DNA from: Arsukibacterium sp.
Lineage (GTDB): Bacteria; Pseudomonadota; Gammaproteobacteria; Enterobacterales; Alteromonadaceae
Assembly (NCBI RefSeq): GCF_018402695.1
Contig: NZ_JAGYIM010000011.1
Span: forward strand, 302,752 to 366,751
Length of the DNA: 64,000 bases
Direction: 5' to 3'
The position numbers and the translations under genes were made by a program. Below, piece after piece: positions 1 through 11,450 of the stretch; position 1 is the stretch's first letter; each line of letters starts with the position of its first letter. The notes under the pieces are model-generated. The model ran no database searches. It saw only the letters and a program-made list of their open reading frames with translations, and had not been told where the DNA came from.

Positions 1-1
1 G

Positions 2-460
2 CTGCTGGCGATAACATTGCTAGCTGTCAGTAATATGAAACGCACCACAGTGCAGGAACAAATGACCGGTAATTTGCATGACCGTCAGCTTGCCTTGCAG
101 CAGGCGGAAGCTGCGTTATTGGTGGCAGAGCGCATATTAGAAAATGCGCCGCTGCCCGGTGGCCCGGTGGCGCTGATTAATAACGCCGGGTTTTATGATA
201 TTCCTGATCCGGCTCAGGCTGATCGTTGGGCGCCGGGTGTACCGGTAACCTGGTTAGGTGCACCACCAATGAATACCGGGTTGGCTAATCCGGCTAATTA
301 TATTGTTGAATATATGGGTGACTGGGCATTCCCACCCAACTGCGATAGGGCTACCACGCCACCGGTAGGGTGCTTACAACCGACTTTCCGGATTACCGCC
401 CGGGTTCCGGCAACACCGGGCCGGGCTGAAGTAACCTTACAAACTATCTGGCGTCGCTGA
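2..460 (+). CDS. pilX: PilX-type minor pilin protein, 5' end cut by window edge
   Basis: The reading frame is open from base 2 and has no start in the window, so the N-terminal leader is missing. What remains begins with the end of a hydrophobic helix followed by the typical PilX stretch (EQMTGNLHDRQLALQQAEAAL), in which the amphipathic N-terminal helix carries a QAEAAL motif. PilX proteins are minor pseudopilins in the inner membrane that prime type IV pilus assembly together with PilV, PilW, FimU and the tip adhesin PilY1. The stop is 10 bases before pilY1, so the two are cotranscribed. The family assignment is firm; the exact orthologue is inferred from gene order. Confidence 0.85.
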   Translation: MLAITLLAVSNMKRTTVQEQMTGNLHDRQLALQQAEAALLVAERILENAPLPGGPVALINNAGFYDIPDPAQADRWAPGVPVTWLGAPPMNTGLANPANYIVEYMGDWAFPPNCDRATTPPVGCLQPTFRITARVPATPGRAEVTLQTIWRR

Positions 461-470
461 GGAAGTAACT

Positions 471-3400
471 ATGAAATCATTAAGCTCAAAAATGCTGCCA
501 GTTAAGTTTACATTTGTGGCCAGTATGTTATTTGGCTCTGCAGTAGCCCATGCGGCAATTGAAATTGCCCAAACGCCACTGCAAACAGGCAGCTCAGTGC
601 CGCCGAATATTATGTTTATTATTGATGATTCAGGTTCAATGCATTTTGAGCTATTACCTGATGAAGCAATTTTAGCTAGTGCCCGCTATATATTCCCCAG
701 GACAGATGACGTTTACGGTTCTAGTGATTATGACAACAGAGTCCCTACTGTGCAGGATGGCCAGCCTTATAACGCTTTTGCCCGCTCGGCCCAGATGAAT
801 AAAAGTTATTACGACCCAAGTGTTACCTATAAACCCTGGGTCAAAGCAGACGGCACCACCATGCCGAATGCCACACCAACTTGTGCCTGGCATAATCCTA
901 TGCAGACAGGTAGCTGCCCGTCTGGCGATGTTAATTCTAATGCCCGTAATCTGACTGTCACTAATAACAATTACAACGGAAGTCGCTGGGTGCGTTGTAC
1001 CAGCAGTACCGGCGGATGTACTGTAGAGAGTTCTGAAACAAATAGAAACTTCTGGCCGGCAACTTATTTTTATCATAATGGCGGCGGGGACTGGGTTTGG
1101 GATAACTACACTAAGGTTGAAATTAAGCCTGCAATTGCCAGCTATAGTGGTCATGGCCGGGCCAGCAGGACCGATTGTACTGCTGGCTCATGTACCTACA
1201 GCCAGGAAATTCAGAACTTTGCCAACTGGTATACCTATCATCGTTCACGGATTTTAACCAGCCGGGCGGGCATAGGCCGGGCTTTTGTTGGCCAGTCAGA
1301 AAAAATGCGGGTAGGTTTTGGCGCGTTGAATAAAGGTAATTCCACCATAGACGGCGCCGCTGACACCAAGGTGATAGTGCGTGGTGTGCGGGAATTTAAA
1401 GATAGTGCTAAGTCAAATTTTTATACTGATTTATATAATCGAGACATCCCGGCTGCCGGCACGCCATTAGTTACGGCATTAGATGCTGCTGGGAAATATT
1501 ATTCGAGAACCGATAGTCAAGGCCCCTGGGGAGTTAATCCGGGTTCAGGCAGTGAAGCACCAGTTGATCATATTTCCTGTCGGCAAAGCTTTACTATCCT
1601 TATGACCGATGGCTACTGGTCGGATGGTGATACAGTGTCAGGGGTTGGTAATCAGGACGGCAATGCTGGAAGTACCATCCTCCGGCCGGAAGGGGATACC
1701 GGTGCTGACTACACTTACGCTCCGGTAGCGCCATTTAGCGATGGCTATAGCACAACGCTGGCTGACGTTGCTATGAAATACTGGAAAAAAGATTTACGTA
1801 CTGATTTAGATAACCGGGTACCGTCCAGCACAATTAACCCGGCATTCTGGCAGCATATGGTAACCTTTGGTGTAGGTTTAGGTGTTATTGGTAATGAAGA
1901 ACCGGATGATGCCTTTGCTGCAATTAATAGTGGTGCCACTATAAGTTGGTCTAGTCCATTTTCAGGCACAACAGCCGAAAAGAATCGAGCCAAAATTGAC
2001 GACCTGCTACATGCTTCTGTTAATGGTCGTGGCGGTTTTTTTACTGCCGACAAACCGGATGATTTTGCCTTGAAACTTGAGCGAACGCTTACTGCGATCA
2101 TTGACCGCGTTGCATCAGCCTCGAACCTCGCTGGCACCACCACCTCGATGCAAGCCGATAATTTTGTTTATCAGGGTAGCTTTAATTCTGGTGAATGGAG
2201 TGGCTCACTTAAATCATTTAATATTGATGATGTAAATACCCCGGTATGGCAGTCGAACTTTCCTGTCTGGAATAGTCGTAAAATCCTGTTTGGCAAGACC
2301 AGCGGACTGGCCGCCGAGTTTACGCCAACAAATGTTAATGCTGATGGTAGTGCCAATGCCTTACGTGGCAAAGATGACCTGATTGATTATCTGCGTGGTG
2401 ATCAAGAGCTGGAAGCAGGAGACAGCGCCCAGTTTCGCCGGCGGGTAAGTTTACTGGGCGATATTGCGAATTCGTCGCCGCTATATGTTGAGGCGCCGGT
2501 AAATCGCAATTATCAACGCTATAACTGGGATGGTGCCAGCAGTTACCGGACATTTTTAACCAGCAATGCTGAGCGGGAACCAGTAGTATATGTGGGTGCA
2601 AATGACGGTATGTTGCATGCGTTTAACGGCACTAACGGCACTGAGATTATGGCGTATATTCCACGCCAGATTCTGACTGAAGAGGCTGATCTGGAATCTT
2701 ATGCGGATCCTGAATATCAGCACAAATATTACGTTGATGGCTCATCAGTGGTATTTGATGCCTATATAGATAGCGCCTGGCGTTCCATATTAGTGGGTTC
2801 ATTAGGCCGGGGTGGCGACAGTTTATTTGCCATTGATGTTACTGACCCTGGTGCATTAGCATCTACAACTGCGGTTGATAAAGTGCGCTGGGATAAACGT
2901 TTTCCTGAGCTTGGAATCACCACTAATAAACCGGTTGTGGCCCGGCTGAACAACGGTAAATGGGTCATAGTGGCAGGCTATGGTTACAACAACAGCACTA
3001 ATAAAGCCGGTTTGTTGGTCATTGATCTTGCCAATGGCGAAGTGTTGAAAAGGCTGGAAACAACCAGTGACTCTCCGAACGGCTTAGGTCAGGTAGAAGG
3101 CTGGGATGCCACCGGCGATGGTAATACCGACTGGTTCTTTGCTGGCGATATTATGGGTAATATCTGGAAATTTGATTTATCTTCGACAAATACTTCAGAC
3201 TGGGGCGTAGCCTACAGTGGCGAGCCGTTATTTACGGCGACTGATGCGGCAGGGGATGCTCAGGCAATAACCGGCGGTATCTCGTTGTCTGCGCAACCGG
3301 AAACCGGCCATTTATGGATATTCTTTGGCACCGGCAAAATGTTATCCAGTGAAGACCCATTGCTAAGTGATCCTAACAGCTGGTATGGCATACGTGATGG

Positions 3401-3911
3401 CGTGGTAATTAATGGTAGAGCAGATTTAAAGCCACGCGATATTATTGCGCAGGAAGATAATGCCCGGGTGATTGAACCTGGTGCACCCTATGATATGTTA
3501 GGCCTGCGCGGCTGGTATATCGATTTAGGTGATGCCAGGGAGCGGATAGTTAACCGGCCACAGCTGGTGGGCAATAGCTTAGTGATAAATACTATTACTC
3601 CGGGTGACAACGATTGTAACCCGCAAGGCAGTGGCTGGGTTATGTCAGTCAGCCCCTATACCGGCAGTCGCCTAAGTTATTTATTCTTCGACCGCAATAA
3701 TGATGGTGTTGTCGATAGCGAAGACGGGTTAACGGTAGATGATGAAGTGGTTCCGGTAACCGCAGTCCGCTTCGATGGTATGCCCAGTGAACCAGTCTTT
3801 TTTGAAGACAAAATGGTTGTTGGTTTAGCCGATACCCGGATTGCTGATGTAACGGTAGCACCAGAAGTACTGCGGGGCCGGGTATCCTGGCGCGAACTAA
3901 CTAATCAATGA
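471..3911 (+). CDS. pilY1: Type IV pilus tip-associated adhesin PilY1
   Basis: A 1146-residue secreted protein with a signal peptide (about residues 1-29, ending AVAHAA). A von Willebrand A-like region starts at the MIDAS motif DDSGS (residues 52-56). The C-terminal half is the PilY1 beta-propeller, with calcium-loop-like motifs [10 protein letters not shown] (about 879-888) and [13 protein letters not shown] (about 1074-1086). PilY1 sits at the pilus tip, binds calcium and controls extension against retraction, adhesion and surface sensing. It lies between pilX and pilE as in Pseudomonas and overlaps the pilE start by four bases (ATGA). The length is normal for the family. Confidence 0.93.
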   Translation: MKSLSSKMLPVKFTFVASMLFGSAVAHAAIEIAQTPLQTGSSVPPNIMFIIDDSGSMHFELLPDEAILASARYIFPRTDDVYGSSDYDNRVPTVQDGQPYNAFARSAQMNKSYYDPSVTYKPWVKADGTTMPNATPTCAWHNPMQTGSCPSGDVNSNARNLTVTNNNYNGSRWVRCTSSTGGCTVESSETNRNFWPATYFYHNGGGDWVWDNYTKVEIKPAIASYSGHGRASRTDCTAGSCTYSQEIQNFANWYTYHRSRILTSRAGIGRAFVGQSEKMRVGFGALNKGNSTIDGAADTKVIVRGVREFKDSAKSNFYTDLYNRDIPAAGTPLVTALDAAGKYYSRTDSQGPWGVNPGSGSEAPVDHISCRQSFTILMTDGYWSDGDTVSGVGNQDGNAGSTILRPEGDTGADYTYAPVAPFSDGYSTTLADVAMKYWKKDLRTDLDNRVPSSTINPAFWQHMVTFGVGLGVIGNEEPDDAFAAINSGATISWSSPFSGTTAEKNRAKIDDLLHASVNGRGGFFTADKPDDFALKLERTLTAIIDRVASASNLAGTTTSMQADNFVYQGSFNSGEWSGSLKSFNIDDVNTPVWQSNFPVWNSRKILFGKTSGLAAEFTPTNVNADGSANALRGKDDLIDYLRGDQELEAGDSAQFRRRVSLLGDIANSSPLYVEAPVNRNYQRYNWDGASSYRTFLTSNAEREPVVYVGANDGMLHAFNGTNGTEIMAYIPRQILTEEADLESYADPEYQHKYYVDGSSVVFDAYIDSAWRSILVGSLGRGGDSLFAIDVTDPGALASTTAVDKVRWDKRFPELGITTNKPVVARLNNGKWVIVAGYGYNNSTNKAGLLVIDLANGEVLKRLETTSDSPNGLGQVEGWDATGDGNTDWFFAGDIMGNIWKFDLSSTNTSDWGVAYSGEPLFTATDAAGDAQAITGGISLSAQPETGHLWIFFGTGKMLSSEDPLLSDPNSWYGIRDGVVINGRADLKPRDIIAQEDNARVIEPGAPYDMLGLRGWYIDLGDARERIVNRPQLVGNSLVINTITPGDNDCNPQGSGWVMSVSPYTGSRLSYLFFDRNNDGVVDSEDGLTVDDEVVPVTAVRFDGMPSEPVFFEDKMVVGLADTRIADVTVAPEVLRGRVSWRELTNQ

Positions 3912-4327
3912 GTCGTATTATGAAAAAACAACAACAAGGTATTACCCTGATAGAATTAATGGTGGTGGTGGCGATAGTGGGTATTCTCGCTGCTATAGCC
4001 TATCCGTCTTATCAGGCCTATGTGCAGCGCACTAATCGCGCTGCGGCAGCTGCCTGCCTGATGGAACAAGCGCAGTTTATGGAGCGTGGTTATACCGCGG
4101 CCTTTTCTTATGACGGTATCGTGATGCCCGCAATGCAATGTATGGATGATGTAGACAATCGTTATACGTTTAGCCTGACAGGCGTTGCTGATCGTACTTT
4201 TATCCTTAGCGCTGTTCCTACTGGCGCTCAGGCAGACGATGGTTGCGGTACCCTAACCCTTAACCAGGCAGGGCGCCGGGGGGCCAATGGCGGTTTCGCA
4301 GTGGCTGATGTCCAGCGTTGTTGGTAA
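3908..4327 (+). CDS. pilE: Type IV minor pilin PilE (first copy)
   Basis: A 139-residue prepilin. A short basic leader ([11 protein letters not shown]) is followed by the prepilin peptidase site, cleaving after Gly and before [16 protein letters not shown], with the required Glu at mature position 5. The C-terminal part has paired cysteines near the end, as in PilE pseudopilins. The start overlaps the pilY1 stop by four bases; an alternative ATG lies four codons downstream at 3920. It closes the first minor pilin set. A second, divergent copy lies at 7500-7952. Confidence 0.9.
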   Translation: MSRIMKKQQQGITLIELMVVVAIVGILAAIAYPSYQAYVQRTNRAAAAACLMEQAQFMERGYTAAFSYDGIVMPAMQCMDDVDNRYTFSLTGVADRTFILSAVPTGAQADDGCGTLTLNQAGRRGANGGFAVADVQRCW

Positions 4328-4404
4328 ATAAACTGATTAAAATTTGATCTTTTGAAATATTGTTGTAACTTTATAGTTAAGTAAATTAGCTATGGCATAC
4401 GGAT

Positions 4405-4908
4405 ATGCAGTTACAACGCGGCTTGAGTCTGCTGGAAGTTTTAATCACCCTACTGATTTTAAAACTGGGTTTGCTTGGCGTATTGGCCGGGCAAACGCTT
4501 GCTTTACAATATGTTATTGACGCCACTCAACGAACCACCGCTGTCGCGCTCAGTGCGACATTAGTGCAGGAGCTTGCGGCCACGCTTAATAACCACCCCC
4601 CTTTTACGCTGGAACTTAACTCTGACAGCCTGGCTGAGCTACCTGATTGCTCCGCTGACGTCTTATGCTCAGCTACCGAACTTCGCGATTATCAGCTGGG
4701 GCGCTGGCAGCAACTGTGGCAGAACAGCCTGGCATCCGGGGCCGCGGCGCCTTTATTTGCGCCGCAATTTTGTCTGCAGTTTGCTGATGATAACCTGCAG
4801 TTACAGGCCGGCTGGCAACAACGGGCCAATGCAGATAGTGCGGCGAGCATTGGTTGTGAACCCGGGGCGGGACGCTCTGGCCTGGCGCTAACAGCACGGG
4901 TTCCCTGA
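4405..4908 (+). CDS. pilV: Type IV pilus modification protein PilV
   Basis: A 167-residue pseudopilin with a very short leader (MQLQRG) and the hydrophobic segment LSLLEVLITLLILKLGLLG, with Glu at mature position 5 and the PilV-typical LLEVL. It opens a second minor pilin set after a 77-base AT-rich gap. That gap contains TTGAAA and TAGTTA separated by 16 bases, a possible promoter that is too weak to claim. PilV is part of the initiation complex with PilW and PilX. The stop is two bases before pilW. Confidence 0.85.
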   Translation: MQLQRGLSLLEVLITLLILKLGLLGVLAGQTLALQYVIDATQRTTAVALSATLVQELAATLNNHPPFTLELNSDSLAELPDCSADVLCSATELRDYQLGRWQQLWQNSLASGAAAPLFAPQFCLQFADDNLQLQAGWQQRANADSAASIGCEPGAGRSGLALTARVP

Positions 4909-4910
4909 AG

Positions 4911-5861
4911 ATGGCTAGTCGCGGCTTTTCTCTGGTAGAACTGTTAATTGCCATGGTGCTGGGGTTGTTACTGCTGGGTTTTACGGTCCAGATTTTTGCC
5001 AGCCTGACAGCATCGTCGCGGCAAAGTCAGCAGTTGGCACAATTACAACAGAATGGTCAGCTGGCGCTTAACCTGTTACATAACGAATTACAGAATACCG
5101 GGTTTTGGGGTGGGGTTAGCCTGAGTGATGTTAGCGGTGCAGCGGTTGATATTGCACCACCAGCACCTGACTGCGTTGAGGACGGTATCGACAGTGGCAG
5201 TTTTCCGGCTGCAGGTGCAGTGTTTGCCAGCTTGTATGCCAAAGTTGCAGCCCCCGGTCGTCAGCTGAATTGTCTGACAGCACTGGCCCCTGACAGCGAA
5301 ATACTGCAGTTGAAACGGGCAATGGGTCTGGCGGTTAGCCGGGATGAACTGCGACCCAATCGGTTTTACCTGGCGCCCGACTGGCAGCAGAGCCGTTTTA
5401 TCAATCAGGACAGCGCAGGTCTTGCTGCTGACAGCGTATTTTATCCTTATCAGCATTTAGTATTTTATATTAAGAATCAGCGTGTTGATGACCAGATGGT
5501 ACCGGTATTAATGCGTAAGAGACTGGTGCGTTCGGCCAGTGGTGCCGCCAGGATAGCGACAGACTCGGTGATTGATGGTGTTGAGCGGCTGCATTTTGAA
5601 TTTGGCATCGATACCAATCTTGATGGCCGACTGAACTATATGTTGCCTACCGCGCAAATGAGCGACGAGCACTGGCAACAACAACGTGGTCATATTGTCA
5701 GTATCCGGTTTTATATTTTGTTGCGCAGTACCGTGCCCGATCCGCAATATATTAACCAGCTGACGTATCAGATGGGGGCCAGCCGCTTTGAGGCTCCTGA
5801 TGATCACTACCGGCGTTTGATGCTGGCCGGCAGTGTCTACTTTAATAATGCCACCTTTTAG
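4911..5861 (+). CDS. pilW: Type IV pilus assembly protein PilW
   Basis: A 316-residue protein with leader MASRG, then FSLVELLIAMVLGLLLLGFTVQIF: a prepilin cleavage site and transmembrane helix, with Glu at mature position 5. The length and the internal part (QLAQLQQNGQLALNLLHNEL, then NTGFWGG) fit PilW, the large minor pilin subunit of the initiation complex. It follows pilV by two bases and precedes a PilX-like gene by 87 bases. Confidence 0.87.
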   Translation: MASRGFSLVELLIAMVLGLLLLGFTVQIFASLTASSRQSQQLAQLQQNGQLALNLLHNELQNTGFWGGVSLSDVSGAAVDIAPPAPDCVEDGIDSGSFPAAGAVFASLYAKVAAPGRQLNCLTALAPDSEILQLKRAMGLAVSRDELRPNRFYLAPDWQQSRFINQDSAGLAADSVFYPYQHLVFYIKNQRVDDQMVPVLMRKRLVRSASGAARIATDSVIDGVERLHFEFGIDTNLDGRLNYMLPTAQMSDEHWQQQRGHIVSIRFYILLRSTVPDPQYINQLTYQMGASRFEAPDDHYRRLMLAGSVYFNNATF

Positions 5862-5948
5862 CGACAACAAAGTGGGGCAGGCCATTCTTTAACAAACGAA
5901 GCGCAGTTACTTCAATTACATAAATACTACCTGAAACAGGGAGGTTGT

Positions 5949-6332
5949 ATGCGACAGAGCGGTATGGCGCTGATAAGCGCTTTAATATTTCTGCTGGTCA
6001 TGTTGTTAATTGTCAGTGCAAATTTATTTATCAGCCAAATGAGTATGAAATCGGCGCAGGCTGCGCAGCGACAACTGCTGTTTGAGCAACGGGCGTTAGC
6101 GTTGCACCTGAACTCGGTGAGTGACGCTACCAGTACCAGCAGTGAGGCTGATTTTACTATTATAAGCCGCTGCCCGGCCAGTTATGCCGTCTGGTCTGAC
6201 TCACTGATAAAATGTGACCTGCTAACGCTGGCGACCAGCCTGCTGTCTGATGACAGCCGTTTTGCTGCCAGCTACAGCAGTATGTTAGTGCGTCAGCAAC
6301 TTATCGATGGCGAGGTGCTGGATGCGGAGTAA
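5949..6332 (+). CDS. Short PilX-like minor pilin (second copy)
   Basis: A 127-residue protein with a strong ribosome binding site (AGGGAGG) before the ATG. The N-terminus (MRQSGMALISALIFLLVMLLIV) is the PilX-type hydrophobic helix, where the residue after the cleaved Gly is Met and there is no Glu5, as is common in PilX. The region after the helix (SAQAAQRQLLFEQRALALHL) takes the place of the QAEAAL region of PilX. It is shorter than usual PilX proteins (about 150-200 residues). The end overlaps the following gene. It is assigned by position and N-terminus; the C-terminal half is not recognisable. Confidence 0.65.
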   Translation: MRQSGMALISALIFLLVMLLIVSANLFISQMSMKSAQAAQRQLLFEQRALALHLNSVSDATSTSSEADFTIISRCPASYAVWSDSLIKCDLLTLATSLLSDDSRFAASYSSMLVRQQLIDGEVLDAE

Positions 6333-7500
6333 AAGATTAAAAAGTGAGGTGGAGTCAAAACCCAATACAGCTAATCCGCCGGGTCCGCTGGTAAAGTTTG
6401 GACCTTTAATCGCTTCATTGCTGCTGAGCATGCTGGCCGCTGCGGTGTTTTGTTTTAGTGTACTGGCAGCCACGCCTGAGTGCTGGCGTCAGCCGGCAGA
6501 GCCACGCGAATTGCAATTAAAAGCAAGCACGAGCTCCGGGCCGCTACAGCGGTTTTTGCATCATAACGACCGTGACGACGCTGGCCAGCTGGCTTTGTAT
6601 CCACCTGACAGTTCGGTCGCGCTGGACGCATTGCACACCTGGCCCCTACCGGACAGTTCAGGTGTGGCCGCTCCATTTTATGCCAGTCCTGAGCCGTTGG
6701 ACAGTGACTATGACGGTATTGTTGACCAACTTATCAGTACTGACTTCAAAGGCCGGGTTTGGTTAACTCCTATTGCAGCCACCGGTTTTGGTGGATCGTG
6801 GCTATTGGCAGACTTAACGCACAGCGACTGGCGATTTATCGCAAGCGCCGGCGTTATCGACGTCAGGTTGCCGTTACCGCTTCGTCCGGATGGGGTGCCA
6901 AGCCGGCATAAAATCGTGCTGCTGATTGCCCGCAGTATCAGCAGCGGCGAAGATGCCCTGGTTGCAATGAAGATCCCCAACGTTTTTGCTGAGACCGCGC
7001 CAATAGACTTTGCTACGCTAGTTGACCGCACGCTGTTAACTGAAGACGAGCGGGAGACTGGTTTAAGTAACGCACAGTGGTTGGCGATAGTTGACAGTGC
7101 CGGTTGGTGGGTTCGGTTATCCGGCCAGCTTACTCAGCCTCCTAAAGTGGTTGGCGGGGTTATTTATAGCGCAGTGGCTACCAGCGACTTTAGCGCAGTT
7201 GCCTGCGCCGACCAAGCTGCTGAACACAGTTTGGTGGCAATGCAGTTGCACAGCGCCGGCCTGGTTTATACCCAGCGTCGTTTTCGGCTGCTAAATGGTG
7301 AAGGGCAGTTAAAACTGCAACAACAAGCTGATGGCTCTGCTGCCCTGGTGTTAGATAATATTGAGGAACAACAGCTGGTTCTGGCTGACTTACGGATGAT
7401 TTCGCCGGCCTGTCCGGATTGTACTGAACAGTTGCAGCTTGATCAGTTTCCGCGCTGGCTGAACCTGGCAACCTATCGCCAGGAAACAGGAGCTCACTGA
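6322..7500 (+). CDS. Compact PilY1-like protein without the von Willebrand A domain
   Basis: About 392 residues from ATG 6322 (an in-frame ATG at 6307 is also possible). One N-terminal transmembrane or signal segment lies at about residues 26-45. The rest is an unannotated beta-rich domain. The stretch [21 protein letters not shown] resembles the calcium-loop blades of PilY1 (compare [21 protein letters not shown] in the full-length gene at 471). It occupies the pilY1 position between pilX-like and pilE genes and overlaps both. I infer a reduced PilY1 propeller that lost the N-terminal von Willebrand A half. A sensitive profile search would be needed to confirm. Confidence 0.5.
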   Translation: MRSKRLKSEVESKPNTANPPGPLVKFGPLIASLLLSMLAAAVFCFSVLAATPECWRQPAEPRELQLKASTSSGPLQRFLHHNDRDDAGQLALYPPDSSVALDALHTWPLPDSSGVAAPFYASPEPLDSDYDGIVDQLISTDFKGRVWLTPIAATGFGGSWLLADLTHSDWRFIASAGVIDVRLPLPLRPDGVPSRHKIVLLIARSISSGEDALVAMKIPNVFAETAPIDFATLVDRTLLTEDERETGLSNAQWLAIVDSAGWWVRLSGQLTQPPKVVGGVIYSAVATSDFSAVACADQAAEHSLVAMQLHSAGLVYTQRRFRLLNGEGQLKLQQQADGSAALVLDNIEEQQLVLADLRMISPACPDCTEQLQLDQFPRWLNLATYRQETGAH

Positions 7501-7952
7501 TGACCTTTGTGACAATTCGGCATAAGGTAATGACCCGGCGCGGGCTGCCAATTAGCCGGCAAGGTTTTACGTTAATTGAGCTGATGGTTGCAGTCGCAAT
7601 TGTGGGCATACTCAGCGCTATTGCCTATCCCGCCTATCAGCAATATGTACTAAAAACACATCGCGCCGAGGCCAGCCGGATACTGTTGAGTGCTGCGAAT
7701 ATTCAGGAGCAACAACTGGCAGATTATGGGCGCTACACCGATAACCTGACGCTGCTGGGGACGCAAGCAGATGGCACTACTGCCAGTGGTCGCTACAAAT
7801 TGCAGGTTATTCTGACTGATGCTAACAGCTTTGAGCTGACAGCGTTGGCACAAGGGCCCCAAACTGCTGACCGGGACTGTCTGGTCTTTACGCTTGATCA
7901 CACCGGCCGGCGCAATTACAGCCTGCCATCGTCGTTATTTTGCTGGGATTAA
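7500..7952 (+). CDS. pilE: Type IV minor pilin PilE (second copy)
   Basis: A 150-residue prepilin. The leader is long from this start (about 22 residues) and shorter from the in-frame ATG at 7530. Cleavage is before [28 protein letters not shown], with Glu at mature position 5. The mature body follows the PilE pattern: [23 protein letters not shown], then a C-terminal cysteine pair (DCLVF, FCWD). The start overlaps the stop of the compact PilY1-like gene (TGATG). Its stop codon overlaps the stop of the convergent fimT. It is clearly different from the pilE at 3908, so this is not a recent duplication. Confidence 0.88.
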   Translation: MTFVTIRHKVMTRRGLPISRQGFTLIELMVAVAIVGILSAIAYPAYQQYVLKTHRAEASRILLSAANIQEQQLADYGRYTDNLTLLGTQADGTTASGRYKLQVILTDANSFELTALAQGPQTADRDCLVFTLDHTGRRNYSLPSSLFCWD

Positions 7953-8458
7953 TCCGGACAGGGTGCATGATGAAAGGTCAGGCGATTGCGACCGGCCTGG
8001 TTTAGCACTAGTTTGTAATGCCAGGTAAAGGAGGGTTGTGGGCAGTAATAAAAGGTGCCATTTTCCAGTGCATTTAAACTGCCATCACGCCGAAACTGTA
8101 GCTGGCTGCGGTTATATTTTAACTGGTGTTGGCTGAATACCGGTGGTATCTGCCGCAATATAAATTCAGTATCATTATGTGGATTTAGTAAACTTAGTAC
8201 CAATGGATACGTGCGCCAGTCACTCTGGCATTCGGTGCCTGACAGCGGACACAGTCTTACCGGCTGCTGACTGTTTGCTGCCTGGATCCTGGCATAACCG
8301 AGGTGGCGGCTAAACTGCTGCATATAACTTTCGGCCCGCTGCTTATTAATCAGCTCTGCCATCGCCGGTAAGGCAATTTGCAGCAGAATAGCCATAATGG
8401 CCAGCCCTAATATTAATTCGAGTAAGGTAAGTCCTGACTGGGTCTGATGCCGCTTCAT
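7949..8458 (-). CDS. fimT: GspH/FimT family pseudopilin
   Basis: A 169-residue prepilin on the opposite strand. Leader MKRHQTQSG is followed by [24 protein letters not shown], with Glu at mature position 5. The body has the GspH/FimT features: [31 protein letters not shown], then paired cysteines and a C-terminal [11 protein letters not shown]. FimT and FimU usually start the pilVWX operon. Here the gene converges on the second pilE with overlapping stop codons. Confidence 0.85.
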   Translation of the reverse strand: MKRHQTQSGLTLLELILGLAIMAILLQIALPAMAELINKQRAESYMQQFSRHLGYARIQAANSQQPVRLCPLSGTECQSDWRTYPLVLSLLNPHNDTEFILRQIPPVFSQHQLKYNRSQLQFRRDGSLNALENGTFYYCPQPSFTWHYKLVLNQAGRNRLTFHHAPCPD

Positions 8459-8605
8459 AACTGCACTCCTTGCAACTTTTAAAAAGTAACTAAAGTGTAG
8501 TAAATATATTTAAAAAGTGTATTTAAAAGTGCGTTTTGAGTTGGCGCCAGCGTAGGCTGGCGTCACTGTATAGGGTAAATCGCAGGCTGGCGGGTAAAAC
8601 CCTGG

Positions 8606-9430
8606 TTAGTCGTAGATTGTTGGAATAGGCTCACGTTTGTGCTGGGTCTTCAGGTAGATATTAATTAAGCGCTCTGTCACGTCAGCGGCTACCGCTTTTC
8701 CTTCCAGAAAATCATCAATTTGCTCATAGGTTAAACCCAGTGCCGCTTCATCTGCCTTTTGCGGGCTCAGGCATTCCAAATCGGCCGTTGGGGTTTTAGC
8801 CACTAACAGCTGTGGGGCGCCAAGGCTGGCGGCAATTGCCCGAACCTGCCGTTTACTTAGACCAAATAATGGCGCTAAATCACAGGCACCATCACCCCAT
8901 TTAGTATAAAAACCGGTGATATTTTCTGCCGAATGATCAGTGCCCAGCACCAGGGCATTGTTAAGCGCGGCAATATGGTATTGCACCATCATCCGACAGC
9001 GGGCTTTAACATTCCCTTTGGCAAAATCGGCTTTGGCGTCACTGATAGCGCTGTCGCTGGCAAGTGCCGCCAGCGTGCCCTGATGTAAGGCATCAGCAGC
9101 CGACTTTATATTAACACTGACGGCTTTACTCGGTTTGATAAAACTTATGGCAAGTTGCGCTTCATCTTCATCCCGCTGGTTACCGTAAGGCAGTCGCACC
9201 GCGATAAACTGATAGCCGCCGCCATGTTCGTGGTTTAATTCATCAATGGCAAGCTGGGCCAGACGGCCACAAGTGGTGGAGTCGACGCCACCGCTTATTC
9301 CTAACACCAGACCGGTCATGCCAGCAGCGCGTAATTGTTGTTTAATAAAATTTACCCGGCGGCTGATCTCAAAGGCGGGATCAATTTCTGGTAACACCCG
9401 CATTTGGGCAATAATCTGTTCTGGCTGCAT
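8606..9430 (-). CDS. nadE: Ammonia-dependent NAD+ synthetase
   Basis: A 274-residue protein, the same size as the E. coli enzyme. It has the ATP pyrophosphatase P-loop SGGVDS (residues 46-51) and the conserved block [25 protein letters not shown]. It converts nicotinate adenine dinucleotide to NAD using ATP and ammonia in the cytoplasm. There is no glutaminase domain, so it is the NH3-dependent class. It is divergent from glnB, which reports nitrogen status. The 147 bases beyond its 3' end, up to fimT, are AT-rich and hold no gene. Confidence 0.95.
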   Translation of the reverse strand: MQPEQIIAQMRVLPEIDPAFEISRRVNFIKQQLRAAGMTGLVLGISGGVDSTTCGRLAQLAIDELNHEHGGGYQFIAVRLPYGNQRDEDEAQLAISFIKPSKAVSVNIKSAADALHQGTLAALASDSAISDAKADFAKGNVKARCRMMVQYHIAALNNALVLGTDHSAENITGFYTKWGDGACDLAPLFGLSKRQVRAIAASLGAPQLLVAKTPTADLECLSPQKADEAALGLTYEQIDDFLEGKAVAADVTERLINIYLKTQHKREPIPTIYD

Positions 9431-9560
9431 GTTGTCTGGCCCTCCTGTTTATGTCGACAATATCTTAACGTATCTGGCTGAAATAGGATCAACTAATTAG
9501 CGCTAAAAAGCTGATGCTGGCAGGCGCATGTATTATACTGGCGCTATCTTCTGGTCCTGA

Positions 9561-9914
<354 letters not shown>

Positions 9915-9932
9915 TCCTGTGGAAAAACCAGC

Positions 9933-11444
9933 CTACCAATCAAAGCTGAGCTGATCTCTGCTTTTAGCTGCTTTGCGCGTTGCTGGCCGCTTGCGGCTGG
10001 CATGGCGTGCTATTACCGCCTTTTTCTGCTGTTGCCAGCGGGTTGCAGGTTGACTGTGTAACCAGTCGCTTAGTTTCGCTCTGGCCTGTTGCAGGGAGTG
10101 GTGCAAATCGACAATGGGTGCCGGGTAATCCCGACCTATAACACAGCCATATTGCTGCTGCAGTGCCATTGGCATCAGCCAGGGGCTGTGCAGCCAGCTG
10201 TTTGGCAGCAGGCGCAGTTCCGGCAGCCATTGGCGGATAAACTGGCCGTCTGGATCTTTTAGCTGACTTTGCTTCAACGGGTTGTACATCCGGTTAGGGT
10301 TAATGCCGGTAGTGCCGGCCTGCATTTGAATTTGCGGGTAATGAATGCCCGGCTCGTAGTCAACAAAGCATTGGGCCAAATGCAGCGCGACCGGCCGCCA
10401 GTGCAGCCATAAATGATAAGTCGCAAATGCCACCAGCATTGCCCTGCCACGAAAATGCAGCCAGCCGGTGGCCAGTAAACATCTCATGGCGGCATCGATC
10501 AGTGGATAGCCCGTCTGGCCATGTTGCCAGGCACTAAACAGCGTTGGCTTAAAGTCCGCTTCGCGCATGCCATCAAAGCCGCGGTGCATATTAAAAAATT
10601 CAATGGCCGGCTCATCTTCCAGTTTCTGAATAAAGTGACAATGCCAGCGCAAACGGCTAAAGAATGCCTGTAACCCTTGTTTATGCCGAAGATTGGCTTG
10701 CTGTTTTAATGCCAGCAAACTTTGCTGCTGTAGCTGGCGCAAACTTAGCTGACCGTAGCTGATGCAAGGGCTTAGCCTGGAGCAGCTACTACTGGCTTTC
10801 GCCGGTAGCGATATATGTTGCCGGTAATTCCGGCTGCGTTCGTCAATAAAATGGTTGAAGATAGCCGCCGGTTGTGCTGGCTGTTGCAGCTTAGTTATTG
10901 GCGGCAGGTCATGACCACGCCGGGGCGTCAGACTAGCCAAATTGTCGGGCGTTGCGGTCAGCCAGGGCAATGAGTCCGGGGTAGGGCACAGTGGTGATTT
11001 AAGCCAGCTATTTGCCAGTTCAAACCAGTTTTCCCGGTTAGCCAGTTTACGAAATACTGCAAATTGCCGGTATTGCTGCCAGGGTATGTGCAGGTTTTGC
11101 AGCAAACGGCCCACGGCAAGGTCTCGCTGATAGGTCCACAGGTTACCGGTTTCTTCATGGCTGAATACGCCGGTAACTGCATATTGCTGGCAAAGTTGCC
11201 GCAGTACTGTGGTCGCTGCTCCTTTTACCACCAGCAATGGCTGCCCCAAAGCGCTTAGCTGTTGGTTGAGCTGACGCAGTGCGGGGCTCAGATATTGCCA
11301 GTGACGCAGCGATACATCAGGTTGTTGCCAGTAATCGGGCTCAATAATATACACCGGTAACACTGCACCTTGCCGGGCAGCATGCCATAAAGGCTGGTGG
11401 TCCTGCAGCCGCAAGTCACGTTTAAACCATACCAGGCTGGTCAT
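9933..11444 (-). CDS. Cryptochrome/deoxyribodipyrimidine photolyase family protein
   Basis: A 503-residue flavoprotein. The N-terminal Rossmann antenna domain starts [20 protein letters not shown]. The C-terminal FAD domain has [30 protein letters not shown]. In class I CPD photolyases the FAD site continues with NGGWQWAASTG; here it reads [27 protein letters not shown], which marks a separate bacterial subgroup. The FIRQWLPEL motif is present. The C-terminal tail is basic. It is the last gene of a three-gene operon and follows the DASH gene by 6 bases. DNA repair is likely; CPD or another substrate specificity cannot be read from the sequence. Confidence 0.85.
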   Translation of the reverse strand: MTSLVWFKRDLRLQDHQPLWHAARQGAVLPVYIIEPDYWQQPDVSLRHWQYLSPALRQLNQQLSALGQPLLVVKGAATTVLRQLCQQYAVTGVFSHEETGNLWTYQRDLAVGRLLQNLHIPWQQYRQFAVFRKLANRENWFELANSWLKSPLCPTPDSLPWLTATPDNLASLTPRRGHDLPPITKLQQPAQPAAIFNHFIDERSRNYRQHISLPAKASSSCSRLSPCISYGQLSLRQLQQQSLLALKQQANLRHKQGLQAFFSRLRWHCHFIQKLEDEPAIEFFNMHRGFDGMREADFKPTLFSAWQHGQTGYPLIDAAMRCLLATGWLHFRGRAMLVAFATYHLWLHWRPVALHLAQCFVDYEPGIHYPQIQMQAGTTGINPNRMYNPLKQSQLKDPDGQFIRQWLPELRLLPNSWLHSPWLMPMALQQQYGCVIGRDYPAPIVDLHHSLQQARAKLSDWLHSQPATRWQQQKKAVIARHASRKRPATRKAAKSRDQLSFDW

Positions 11445-11450
11445 CTGAGG

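Noticed and set aside
672-1154. 160-codon antisense frame inside pilY1
   Set aside because: It overlaps the conserved PilY1 coding region and has no start context or recognisable sequence.
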